Positions 1-7,716 of a stretch of DNA of 64,000 nucleotides are shown piece by piece. Under the pieces are notes generated by a model. The model made no database searches. It was not told where the DNA came from and worked only from the letters and a program-made list of their open reading frames with translations. The DNA comes from DASXRU01 sp034665305 (GTDB taxonomy: Bacteria; Acidobacteriota; Blastocatellia; Pyrinomonadales; Pyrinomonadaceae). A program made the translations under genes and the position numbers. Numbering within the stretch: the first letter of the stretch is position 1; every line of letters begins with the position of its first letter. The DNA lies in assembly GCA_034665305.1 (NCBI GenBank), contig JAXDFZ010000014.1:248001-312000 (forward strand), given 5' to 3'.

Positions 1-1
1 C

Positions 2-937
2 AGTGGCGGCGTTCATGCTATTCAGGGCCGAATTTATTTTCCTGCCGGCCGGCCTGTTGCTCAGTTGAGAATAAGGCTGGAGAGTAATTCGCTAGGCACC
101 AATTCCACCTCCAGCAACTCGGATGGTTCGTTTTCTTTTCAATCGATGGTCGCGGGAAACTACACGGTCGTGATTGATGCTGGCGAGGAGTACGAGCCGG
201 TACGAGAATCCGTGACGATCTATGGGACGAGTGCCTTCGAAGGCAAGGTTGCGCCGCAGACTATCCCGGTGAACATTGTGCTTCGTCTCAAAGGAAGCTT
301 GTCGGCCGATTCTGCTCTGGCGAAGGTTCCTAAGGCCGCGCGCGAATTCTACGAGAAGGGAATGGCCGCCGCCGCGAAAAACGACAACAAGCTGGCGGCG
401 GAACAGCTCAGTAGTGCCGTGGCTGCGTACCCGGATTTCGGCTTGGCCCTGGCTGAATTAGGTAAGCAGTATTTGACGCTGAATCAGCCCGACAAAGCGA
501 TTGAACCGTTGAGAAAGGCAGTCGAACTTGCGCCAAAAGACTTTGGGGCGCGCTTGAACTACGGCATTGCCCTATCGGGCAAGAGAAACTATGCCGAAGC
601 TGAAACTCAATTGCGACAGGCGTTGACGCTGAACAGTATGGCGCCGACCGCGCACATGTACCTGGGCATTACTTTGTTGAATCTCAGCCGGGACGAAAAA
701 ACGAAGGAGTTTCACGCAGACAAATACGCCGAGGCGCAGAAGGAACTGGAGACGGCCATCGCCACCGGTAAGGGCGAGGTGGCCCAGGCCCATCGCTATC
801 TGGGTGGCATCTATTGGGGCAACAAAGATCACAAACGCGCCGCTGACGAGTTTGAGGTTTACCTTAAGCTGGCGCCCAAAGCCGCCGATGCCGAGAAGCT
901 ACGTACGATCATCAAGGACCTGCGTAGTCAGCCATAA
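2..937 (+). CDS. Carboxypeptidase-regulatory-like/TPR protein, 5' end cut by window
   Basis: The reading frame is open from the first bases of the window, so the start lies outside it; 311 residues are visible. The first ~75 residues fit a carboxypeptidase-regulatory-like beta-sandwich (GRIYFPAGRPVA, then DGSFSFQSMVAGNYTV). Residues ~115-305 form tandem TPR units with the typical A-x-x-x-L-G/A-x(2)-Y spacing. A probable role is protein-protein scaffolding in the envelope; no enzyme motif is present. A TTG at 65 could be read as a start, but the domain clearly continues upstream of it. The gene ends at a strong bidirectional terminator and converges with ribA. Confidence 0.8.
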   Translation, partial: SGGVHAIQGRIYFPAGRPVAQLRIRLESNSLGTNSTSSNSDGSFSFQSMVAGNYTVVIDAGEEYEPVRESVTIYGTSAFEGKVAPQTIPVNIVLRLKGSLSADSALAKVPKAAREFYEKGMAAAAKNDNKLAAEQLSSAVAAYPDFGLALAELGKQYLTLNQPDKAIEPLRKAVELAPKDFGARLNYGIALSGKRNYAEAETQLRQALTLNSMAPTAHMYLGITLLNLSRDEKTKEFHADKYAEAQKELETAIATGKGEVAQAHRYLGGIYWGNKDHKRAADEFEVYLKLAPKAADAEKLRTIIKDLRSQP

Positions 938-960
938 ATTGTTTTGCCGGAAAAGAGAAT

Positions 961-1000
961 GGCCGCAGTTCATACCAGTGAACTGCGGCCGTTTCTTTTT
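961..1000. terminator. Bidirectional intrinsic terminator between convergent genes
   Basis: A perfect 12-bp stem (961-972 with 979-990) and 6-nt loop is followed by a T-rich run on the + strand (gtttcttttt). It is preceded by an A-rich run, which becomes a T-run on the - strand. It can therefore serve both the TPR gene and ribA. Confidence 0.85.
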
Positions 1001-1029
1001 GCCGCTCGCCCTAAGCGGCGAGCCAAAGT

Positions 1030-1689
1030 TTAGATCTTGAATTCCAGCAGATGGCCTAATTTGTCTTTCTTCGTATGAAGATACTTCGCCGCGGTTTCAT
1101 GTGATTTCACTTCTATAGAGACGCGCTCGACTATCACCAGGCCGGCTTCTTCCAGCGCGCGCAACTTCAACGGATTGTTGGACAGTACTCTGACTTTGCA
1201 AAGTCCCAAATCGAACAAAACCTCGGCGCATTGTTTGTACTCGCGCAGGTCGACTGCCAGTCCCAACTGCTCATTCGCTTCGACCGTGTCCGCGCCTTCG
1301 TCCTGCAATGCATACGCGCGAATCTTATTCACAATCCCAATGCCGCGGCCTTCCTGTTGTTGATAAACGATCGCCCCTCGCTCTTCTTCCTGAATCAGCT
1401 CCATCGCGCGATGCAGTTGCGGGCCGCAGTCGCATTTCGTGGAACCGAAGACGTCCCCGGTCAGGCACTGCGAATGAATTCGCACCAGCGTTGGGACTTC
1501 GCGCTGCATCTCGCCCTTGAACAGGACCACAAACTCTTCCTCAGAAATAAGCGAACGGTATCCGGCGATCTTGAAATCACCCCATTCGGTGGGAAGACTT
1601 GCCGTCGCAACTCGCTCAACAGACAGCGGCTGTCCTGCCCAGGGGCAGCTCTCCGCCGTCTCGCTACTCTCAGTTGTTTCTTTGCTCAA
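1030..1689 (-). CDS. ribA: GTP cyclohydrolase II
   Basis: 219 residues. It opens the GTP imidazole ring to give 2,5-diamino-6-ribosylamino-pyrimidinone 5'-phosphate and formate, the first step of riboflavin synthesis, in the cytoplasm. The zinc site is intact: Cys75, Cys86 and Cys88 in QCLTGDVFGSTKCDCG have the same 11 and 2 spacing as E. coli RibA. The EGRGIG loop (~114) and SNNPLK motif (~167) are present. It is a stand-alone cyclohydrolase without the RibB (DHBP synthase) domain found in many bacteria. Translation seems to start at TTG (1689-1687); no ATG lies before the conserved core. No other rib gene is nearby. Confidence 0.93.
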   Translation of the reverse strand: MSKETTESSETAESCPWAGQPLSVERVATASLPTEWGDFKIAGYRSLISEEEFVVLFKGEMQREVPTLVRIHSQCLTGDVFGSTKCDCGPQLHRAMELIQEEERGAIVYQQQEGRGIGIVNKIRAYALQDEGADTVEANEQLGLAVDLREYKQCAEVLFDLGLCKVRVLSNNPLKLRALEEAGLVIVERVSIEVKSHETAAKYLHTKKDKLGHLLEFKI

Positions 1690-1957
1690 AGTGCTATAGC
1701 TCCGTGTAAATCTACGATTGCAACACTGGATGCCAGACGGTATTTAACCCGGCCGTACTTCGTGAAATTATTGAATCAGTGTGATTTCATTATAAGAGTA
1801 ACGTGTTAGGCCCACAAGTGAGTAGCAACCTGGCCTGGGCCATAATTGAACCGGTGAGCTCCGTTTTGAGTGTTGCTGGGGAGACTTCGGCGCGTTAAGA
1901 TTAGCCGCCTGCCGCAAGAAGCGTTTCGTATCGCGTTAGCTTATTCATGAATACCCG

Positions 1958-2962
1958 ATGAATCGAGAACCGTTGTCAAAAGGCGATGAGCCAGCAGAAA
2001 CGACCAGGCTGAGCCAGCAGTCCGGCCGGCTGGCCGCTCCCGGTCGCGATCGGCGGCCCGCCTTGGTCTTTCTACGGGGCGAGCTGCTGGCAGTACCAAT
2101 CCCGCTGGAGCGCGATCAGGTCATTCTGGGCCGCGCGCTGGAAGCTGATGTCCGGGTGAATGATGCACGTGCGTCTCGTCTGCACGCACGAATCAACACC
2201 GAACGAGATGACGCCTCAGGAGAAATTCGCTATCGCGTCACCGACCTGGGATCTACCAATGGCACGTTGCTGAATGGACGCGCCATATCAGAGGCGTTCC
2301 TGCAGGAAGGCGACAAGCTGGTCATCGGCGAACACATGCTTCGGTTCGACATGCTCGACGAGATCGATCGCGAATTCCAACAGCAGATTCATCGGTTGCT
2401 GGTCCATGATGAATTAACGGGTTTGCTGACCAGTAAGTCGTTCTTCTCCGAATTGCGGCGAGAGGCAGCCCGGGCCGAGCACGAATCGTTGCCGTTTTGC
2501 GTGTTGATGATGGACATCGATCATTTCAAACAGGTCAACGATACTTACGGCCATCTAGCTGGCAGTCAAACATTGGAAGAGATTGGCGTAGTCATCAAGC
2601 GCGCGCTGCGGGCCGGAGATGTTGCGGCGCGTTTTGGCGGCGAAGAGTTTGCCGCCTTTCTGCTTGACGCCGACTACGCTCAGGGTCTGGTGGCCGCTGA
2701 ACGCGTGCGAGCAGCCATCGAACAACATATCTTTCCTGCCTCGCGGCGCGGCACGGGAGAAATCGAAAAGACTCACAAGATCACCATTAGCGTCGGAGTT
2801 GCCTCTTTTCCCGATGATGCCCGCGACCCGATTCAACTGGTTGAGCTTGCCGATTCCGCCCTCTACCGCGCCAAGCGAAGCGGCCGCAACCGCGTGGCCG
2901 CTTACCGCTTGTCGTTAGCTGCCACCGAAAAGACTGAAAAGTTGGCCACCCCACCCCAGTAG
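1958..2962 (+). CDS. FHA-domain diguanylate cyclase
   Basis: 334 residues. Residues ~50-130 form an FHA phosphothreonine-binding domain (VILGR, SRLHARI, GSTNGTLLNG). A short helix follows, then a GGDEF domain from ~165 to 320. The catalytic loop is GGEEF at 227-231. Five residues before it is RAGD (218-221), a complete RxxD inhibitory I-site, so an active, product-inhibited c-di-GMP synthase is expected. There is no signal peptide or transmembrane segment, so it is cytoplasmic. Sensing is presumably through a phosphoprotein bound by FHA; that is inference. It lies 142 bp upstream of the pilus-like operon, which suggests c-di-GMP control of that apparatus. Confidence 0.9.
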   Translation: MNREPLSKGDEPAETTRLSQQSGRLAAPGRDRRPALVFLRGELLAVPIPLERDQVILGRALEADVRVNDARASRLHARINTERDDASGEIRYRVTDLGSTNGTLLNGRAISEAFLQEGDKLVIGEHMLRFDMLDEIDREFQQQIHRLLVHDELTGLLTSKSFFSELRREAARAEHESLPFCVLMMDIDHFKQVNDTYGHLAGSQTLEEIGVVIKRALRAGDVAARFGGEEFAAFLLDADYAQGLVAAERVRAAIEQHIFPASRRGTGEIEKTHKITISVGVASFPDDARDPIQLVELADSALYRAKRSGRNRVAAYRLSLAATEKTEKLATPPQ

Positions 2963-3104
2963 TCGATACTCTACGGACGAATTTTGCAACTGCTTCCTGT
3001 CCCTGGCGTGTAAACCGTTCAGCCACCTGACGGGCGTTCAGTTGCGCGTATTCCAGACTGGCGTGTATGCTCTGGAATGAATTTACCCGGCCGCGGAATC
3101 AATC

Positions 3105-3755
3105 ATGAGTGCCAGATTAAATCTTGCCAGCGAACCGTTTAGCAATCGAGCGTTGCCATGGACTTTGACGGCTGTTGTCGCCCTCTTATCGCTGGTTTCG
3201 TTGGTCTTCATTCTCCGCGCTACCAGTCAAAATAGGACCCAGATTCAAAAGGCCCAGATCGACGTAACGAACCTTGAGCAACAGCTGACCGCGGTCAAGG
3301 TCAAAGCCGAGCAGGTGAAGACCGCATTCACCCCGGATCAACTGAAAACCCTGCAGGCAGCCCACACCCTTGTGGACCGCAAGCGTTTTTCCTGGTCGTT
3401 GCTTTTCTCCGATCTGGAAGCGGCACTTCCCGGCACCGTGCGAGTGACACGGATCAGCGTTAAGGACGTCAACACGCTGGGTAATCAAACCGTGGCGGAC
3501 CTTGAGCTAGTCGTCGTCAGCAAGAATCCGACGACGATTACCCAAATGATTTCCGACATGGAAGCCGGGGGAACCTTCCGCGCGGAATTGATTGCACAGA
3601 ATTTGCAAAAAGGGCGGGGCGAGATTGGCACTGAATACGTGATGAAAGTTCGCTACGCGCCCCGCGCCGGCGTACCCGCAAATATCGACAGTGCCAAAAA
3701 TCTAACGGCGATGGAGCCTTCGCTCATAGCTAAGACCGGAGGGCGACGTCCGTGA
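3105..3755 (+). CDS. pilN: PilN-like inner-membrane assembly protein
   Basis: 216 residues. The N-terminus MSARLNLASEPF is the short cytoplasmic signature of PilN, which in the family binds PilM. One transmembrane helix follows (~18-37), a coiled-coil stretch (~40-75), and a periplasmic ferredoxin-like domain (~85-195). The family forms the inner-membrane alignment platform of type IV pili with PilO. The next gene overlaps it by 4 nt (GTGA), implying translational coupling. No pilM precedes it; the FHA-GGDEF gene occupies that place. No clear Shine-Dalgarno is visible. Confidence 0.8.
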   Translation: MSARLNLASEPFSNRALPWTLTAVVALLSLVSLVFILRATSQNRTQIQKAQIDVTNLEQQLTAVKVKAEQVKTAFTPDQLKTLQAAHTLVDRKRFSWSLLFSDLEAALPGTVRVTRISVKDVNTLGNQTVADLELVVVSKNPTTITQMISDMEAGGTFRAELIAQNLQKGRGEIGTEYVMKVRYAPRAGVPANIDSAKNLTAMEPSLIAKTGGRRP

Positions 3756-4537
3756 CCAACGAGCCCACCGATGTTCGAACACCCGCGCGACGCGAACAGA
3801 TTCGGTTGCGTCTTACGCAATTGCGAAATTCGCGGCAGCGGAAGGTGCTGGGCGTCGCAGAGATCGCTGGCTTGGCGGGTGCGGGCTTGCTGCTGTTGCT
3901 GGCTTTCGTCTCTTACTTCTATTTCCTGGCGCCGGCGCGAGCGCGGCGTGAGGCCTTAGAGCAAGACCGCTCACGCCTGCAAGCACAGTATCGGAACGCG
4001 CAAGTGGGTTACCAGCATACCACCGATACCAAAACGATTGTGGAGACCATCAACGCCAGTTTGCAACAGTTTGAAGATCGGCATCTGGTACCGCGAGACA
4101 CGGGTCGCATGTCGCTCTACACTGAGCTGAATCAACTGCTGCGGAGCAACAGCCTACGCAACACGGCTGGCCCGGCTTACAGCGCGCTCGCTCCACTGGG
4201 AACAAAGCAAACCGCGAATGACAACAACCAACAGGGGAATGCCAAATGGCAAAGCGTCTTTCCGGGCATCGGCGTAAGCGTCACGGTGGAAGGTTCTTAC
4301 CAGAACCTACGTCACTTCCTGCGGGACATCGAACATAGCGGGCAATTCCTGATCATCAATACAGTGGAGTTTGAGAATACCAGCGAATCGAACGCCGTAT
4401 CGCTGAACGATGCGGAGCTTGCCGGTAGGTTAGTGGCCAAGAAACCCAGCCTGGTGAGCCTTCGTCTCGATATGGCAACTTACTTTCAGCGCGGAGCAAC
4501 AGAGTCAGGGGCGCCGGCCAACGAGAGTATTCACTAA
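3752..4537 (+). CDS. pilO: PilO-like inner-membrane assembly protein
   Basis: 261 residues, GTG start overlapping the pilN stop. A basic cytoplasmic N-terminus leads to one transmembrane helix (~34-55), a coiled coil (~60-100), and a C-terminal domain (~125-250) containing the PilO-type core VFPGIGVSVTVEGSYQNLRHF. Family role: heterodimer with PilN that links the pilus motor to the secretin. The region ~148-165 is a low-complexity Gln/Asn linker. Assignment rests on order, topology and the core motif. Confidence 0.8.
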   Translation: MTNEPTDVRTPARREQIRLRLTQLRNSRQRKVLGVAEIAGLAGAGLLLLLAFVSYFYFLAPARARREALEQDRSRLQAQYRNAQVGYQHTTDTKTIVETINASLQQFEDRHLVPRDTGRMSLYTELNQLLRSNSLRNTAGPAYSALAPLGTKQTANDNNQQGNAKWQSVFPGIGVSVTVEGSYQNLRHFLRDIEHSGQFLIINTVEFENTSESNAVSLNDAELAGRLVAKKPSLVSLRLDMATYFQRGATESGAPANESIH

Positions 4538-4542
4538 TCGTT

Positions 4543-5442
4543 ATGGCACTTGTTCAAATCAATTCTCCGGCGGATCGAAAAAAGCTGATTGCCGCCATAG
4601 TGCTCGGGGTTGTCGCCATAGCCGTGCTTTCTTACGCACTGTTTGGGGGTTCGGCGAGCGGTCCACAGCGCAAAGCAGTGGTGGCTGGATCTACGCCGAG
4701 TCCGCAACGATCGCCAGGCAGTACCAGAATTGACAGCAGCATACCTTCGCCGGATGACCCACCTTCGGTGCAACCCGTTCCAGTCAATCTTATTTCGCAG
4801 CCGGGCGCCGAACCTCGCCGCAATATCTTTGCATTCTATGAACCGCCCCCGCCTCCGCCAAAGGTCGAAAAGATTGTGGTGCCGTCGCCTACGCCGACGC
4901 CTCCCGTGTTACTGGCATCACTATCGCCAGCAAATGTGTATGCGCGCACTGCTGATTTTACGATTGAGATTTCCGGAGATAAGTTCACCCCGGCTGTTCG
5001 CGTGATACTTGACGGACGTGAATTGCCTACGCGTTTCATCGGTCCGCAGCAACTGGCCGCTACGGTTGTCGCGGCGCTGATTGCAAATCCTGGCACGCGC
5101 CCGGTTAGCGTTCGCAACGCGGATGGCAGCCTTTACTCTAATGAAGTAACACTAAATGTTGCGGCTCCGCCCACGCCGAATTACAACTACGTGGGAATCA
5201 TAGGCAAGCCTCACTACAATGACTGGGCGGTGCTGCAGGATAAAAACAGTAAGGACATTGTGAACGTACAACGTGGCGATCTGGTGGGCGGACGCTTCCG
5301 CGTCACCAGCATCTCCGAACGAGAACTCGTCGTTACCGACACCACGTTGAAAATCAAACACACAATTCCATTCACGCGCGATCCTTCCCTCGGAAACCAA
5401 ATGCGGCCGCCGCAACGAGCGGACACCGACGAGGAACCCTGA
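4543..5442 (+). CDS. PilP-like protein with IPT/TIG-type domain
   Basis: 299 residues, starting 5 nt after pilO. It has one transmembrane helix (~8-28) and a Pro-rich linker (PPPPPP, then PSPTPTPP, ~100-122). Residues ~125-205 look like an IPT/TIG immunoglobulin-like fold (SPANVYARTADFTIEISG, EVTLNV). The C-terminal part ~215-285 (YVGIIG, VQRGDLVGGRFRV, LVVTDTTLKI) resembles the PilP/GspC beta-domain that contacts the secretin. Gene order N-O-P supports the role; the inserted Ig-like domain is not usual for PilP. Confidence 0.65.
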   Translation: MALVQINSPADRKKLIAAIVLGVVAIAVLSYALFGGSASGPQRKAVVAGSTPSPQRSPGSTRIDSSIPSPDDPPSVQPVPVNLISQPGAEPRRNIFAFYEPPPPPPKVEKIVVPSPTPTPPVLLASLSPANVYARTADFTIEISGDKFTPAVRVILDGRELPTRFIGPQQLAATVVAALIANPGTRPVSVRNADGSLYSNEVTLNVAAPPTPNYNYVGIIGKPHYNDWAVLQDKNSKDIVNVQRGDLVGGRFRVTSISERELVVTDTTLKIKHTIPFTRDPSLGNQMRPPQRADTDEEP

Positions 5443-5481
5443 CAACGGGCGACGGTGTTAAGAAAGATTCCGGTTCTATTC

Positions 5482-6108
5482 ATGACTGATCGCAAAAAGG
5501 AAAACGGGTACACGCTGGTGGCACTGCTTGCGCTGATGTCGATCATGGCGCTCTTTGCCGTGGCGGCTGCGCCCAAGGTGCGTCAGCAGGCGCAACGCGA
5601 TCGTGAGGCTGAGGAAATATTCCGTGGCGAACAAATGGCCGATGCGATTCGCATTTATTATCTCAACCATGGTGGTACGCCCCCGCAAAGCCTTCCCACC
5701 ACCGTCGAACAACTGCAGGAGGGAATTACCAAAGGAACCCGTAAAGTCCAGATTCTACGGCCCTCTGCGGCTCGAGATGCTCTCTCGACTTCAGGCGAAT
5801 GGCGCCTGATTGCGCCTCAGGCTCAGGAGCTTTTGAACTTCGAAGAGTCGGTGGCGATCTTCGCCGGCGGATTTCCGCCGCGGCCTCGTGATACTTCTAT
5901 CGCCCGTCTGCAGGACGCTTCGGTACCGCGCTTAGCCGGGGTGCTGAACACCAAGAGCAAGGAAGCAGCTCCCGGCGGTGAAGATACAACTCCAAGCACC
6001 AGCGGACCGTTCGTTGGCGTCGCTAGCCGGAGTCGTCGCAACGCAGTCATCAACTACTACGGAATTGATCGCCACGACTATTGGATCTTCACGCCGCTGT
6101 TTAGATGA
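5482..6108 (+). CDS. Type IV pilin/pseudopilin-like protein
   Basis: 208 residues from the ATG at 5482 (an in-frame GTG at 5455 is possible). It has a prepilin-type leader: a short basic stretch, then cleavage expected after Gly9 in KKENGYTLVALLALM, then a hydrophobic helix. The residue at mature position +5 is Ala, not the near-universal Glu, and +1 is Tyr; Glu5 is normally needed for correct packing of major pilins. This suggests a minor or divergent pseudopilin. The remainder has charged repeats and no disulfide pair. It is the last gene of the pilN-like operon. Confidence 0.7.
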   Translation: MTDRKKENGYTLVALLALMSIMALFAVAAAPKVRQQAQRDREAEEIFRGEQMADAIRIYYLNHGGTPPQSLPTTVEQLQEGITKGTRKVQILRPSAARDALSTSGEWRLIAPQAQELLNFEESVAIFAGGFPPRPRDTSIARLQDASVPRLAGVLNTKSKEAAPGGEDTTPSTSGPFVGVASRSRRNAVINYYGIDRHDYWIFTPLFR

Positions 6109-6279
6109 GACCTCAGATCCAATCCGCGTCTCGCAACATTCGTTTTTTCAAATTTAGATCGAGTTACTGTCGCATCTTCTTCTTCATCTGTGATCGATGT
6201 AACCGCCGATTTGAAAAATTAACGTCATGCGATCTGAAATCCCACTGAGAAAAAATTTCAGCGATAAGGTAATAAGTTA

Positions 6280-6308
6280 TTGACAAGTTTGAGTTTTAAG
6301 TTTATATA
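6280..6308 (+). promoter_or_regulatory. Consensus sigma-70 promoter of the Lys/Ala peptide gene
   Basis: TTGACA at 6280-6285, a 17-nt spacer, then TATATA at 6303-6308. It is embedded in an unusually A/T-rich stretch after the pseudopilin gene. Transcription should begin near 6315, giving a leader of about 90 nt. Confidence 0.8.
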
Positions 6309-6309
6309 G

Positions 6310-6370
6310 CAAGATGTTGTGCGCCGTTTACACTAGTCCACAAGAGGTACCTCGACACAGTATCTTGTGG
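6310..6370 (+). promoter_or_regulatory. Structured 5' leader with alternative hairpins
   Basis: CCACAAGA (6338-6345) pairs perfectly with TCTTGTGG (6363-6370). CAAGAT (6310-6315) could compete for the same right arm. The structure ends about 20 nt before the AGGAG at 6391-6395. A regulatory role is inference. Confidence 0.35.
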
Positions 6371-6406
6371 TCATCACCAATTAACCGAAAAGGAGCAACG
6401 ACACTT

Positions 6407-6493
6407 ATGGCAACTAAAAAGAAAGCAGCCAAAAAGGCCGCCAAAAAGGGCGGAGCCAAAAAGGCAGCTAAGAAGTCAGCCAAGAAGAGATAG
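6407..6493 (+). CDS. 28-residue Lys/Ala-rich histone-H1-like peptide
   Basis: The gene reads ATG at 6407 to TAG at 6491. The 28-residue product consists almost only of Lys, Ala and a few Gly, with the repeating pattern KKAAKKAAKKGG. Such composition is known from histone-H1-like C-terminal tails (AlgP, HctB, Hc1) that bind DNA non-specifically. AGGAG at 6391-6395 sits 11 nt before the ATG. A consensus promoter lies upstream and an intrinsic terminator downstream, so this is a self-contained, probably strongly expressed unit. It could bind nucleic acid or act as a counter-ion; no function is proven. Confidence 0.75.
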   Translation: MATKKKAAKKAAKKGGAKKAAKKSAKKR

Positions 6494-6566
6494 CTCGTTC
6501 AATCAGGGTACAACCACAACCTGCACCTGGCGCACACAAAAATCTAAGGCCCTAGAGGCCATGTAA

Positions 6567-6617
6567 AGGAACGGCGATTGTTTTCGATAGAAACACGCCG
6601 TTCCTATTCTTTTGTTT
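6567..6617 (+). terminator. Intrinsic terminator of the Lys/Ala peptide gene
   Basis: The 10-bp perfect stem AGGAACGGCG (6567-6576) with its complement (6596-6605) carries an inner 5-bp helix and is followed by attcttttgttt. Confidence 0.8.
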
Positions 6618-6687
6618 GCGCGTCCTGCCATTACTTCGTTATGCTGCGACTTCATTCTTAGTCAACTGATCGGAGGCGCGAAATCCA

Positions 6688-7029
6688 GTGCGAGAAAAAG
6701 ACGAAAGACCCTGGGGACGGTATGAAGTGCTGGAAGAGAGTGCTGGCTTTAAAGTGAAGCGGCTGGAAGTTACTCCGGGCCAGCGTCTAAGTTTGCAACG
6801 TCACTCCCGGCGCAGTGAACATTGGGTGGTAGTGGAAGGAGTCGCCGACGTTGTTTGCGGCGACCGGGAATTACAACTGGCTAAAGGTAGCCATATTCAT
6901 CTTCCTGCCAACACCAATCACCGGTTGGGAAATAGTTCGGACGGTCCGCTGGTTCTGATTGAGGTGCAACTTGGCGATTACCTCGGCGAAGACGATATCG
7001 TTCGGATACAGGATGATTATCAGAGATAG
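6688..7029 (+). CDS. Cupin, mannose-6-phosphate isomerase type II C-terminal domain
   Basis: 113 residues, GTG start with GGAGG 11 nt upstream. The whole protein is the cupin domain otherwise found at the C-terminus of bifunctional ManC/AlgA: RPWGRYEVL near residue 8, LSLQRHSRRSEHWVVV, then IEVQLGDYLGEDDIVR near the end. It keeps the metal-binding pattern H-x(5)-E-H and a later His. Family role: mannose-6-phosphate/fructose-6-phosphate interconversion for GDP-mannose. Whether the stand-alone domain is catalytic is not visible here. The gene points into trmL 41 bp downstream. Confidence 0.85.
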   Translation: MREKDERPWGRYEVLEESAGFKVKRLEVTPGQRLSLQRHSRRSEHWVVVEGVADVVCGDRELQLAKGSHIHLPANTNHRLGNSSDGPLVLIEVQLGDYLGEDDIVRIQDDYQR

Positions 7030-7070
7030 GGCCCCGCTCGCCGGCTCTTACCTTTAGCCGTCTCACGCAT

Positions 7071-7529
7071 ATGATTCGCGTTGCTCTGGTTGAGCCGGAA
7101 ATCCCACCAAACACCGGTAACATCGCGCGGCTTTGCGCAGCTAATCGCATTCCCCTCCACATAGTTGGTGCAACGGGCTTTCGCCTGGACGATCGAGCGG
7201 TGCGGCGTGCCGGCCTCGATTATTGGCCTGAGGTTGAGCTTCATCGTCATGTGGATCTGGAATCGCTTTATCAGTCACTGCCGCATTCACGTTTTCTTTA
7301 CCTGACAACAAAGGCGAAGCGGCCCTACTTTGATTGGAGCTTCGAAAAGAACGACTGCCTTGTCTTTGGGCGCGAAACGCGGGGCTTGCCTGAGGCCCTG
7401 CTCGAGCAGAACTCTGAACGATGTTTGACGATCCCGATGCTGAATACGAACATCCGCAGCCTCAACCTCGCTAACTCAGTCAGCATCGTGGTCTACGAAG
7501 CGCTAAGACAACTCAACGCCTTCGCTTGA
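7071..7529 (+). CDS. trmL: tRNA (cytidine/uridine-34-2'-O)-methyltransferase
   Basis: 152 residues, the usual TrmL length. It is a SPOUT-fold methyltransferase using SAM to methylate the ribose of the wobble nucleotide in tRNA-Leu. Motifs: PEIPPNTGNIARLCAA (~9-24), FGRETRGLPE (~102-111), and the knot region MLNTNIRSLNLANSVSIVVYE (~125-146). All residues forming the SAM pocket in the family appear intact. It is probably co-transcribed with the cupin gene upstream, though there is no functional link. Confidence 0.92.
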   Translation: MIRVALVEPEIPPNTGNIARLCAANRIPLHIVGATGFRLDDRAVRRAGLDYWPEVELHRHVDLESLYQSLPHSRFLYLTTKAKRPYFDWSFEKNDCLVFGRETRGLPEALLEQNSERCLTIPMLNTNIRSLNLANSVSIVVYEALRQLNAFA

Positions 7530-7716
7530 GCCTCGCCCCCGAGATTCGCTCTTCGTTTCTCCGCCAATCGTCTTTCAAAAGCAACTTGCGATCGTAAGCT
7601 TCCGCCCAACGGTGTCGCCAACTCGCTGTCCGATGGGGTTCTGGTGTCATACATGTTAAGATTCATAGTTTCACTTCCGACCTTCAAAATGGACTGGCTG
7701 CGACTATAGGATCAAG

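Noticed and set aside
1768..1797. Promoter-like boxes upstream of the FHA-GGDEF gene
   Set aside because: TTGAAT and TATAAG are only 14 nt apart; spacing does not fit sigma-70.
5455..5481. Shared 'IPVLFM' leader of the pseudopilin and the 21648 permease
   Set aside because: Both frames show (t)tattcatga before an ATG, also seen at 1940 and 18103. The similarity is ten bases in an untranslated context and may be chance; not enough to call a motif.
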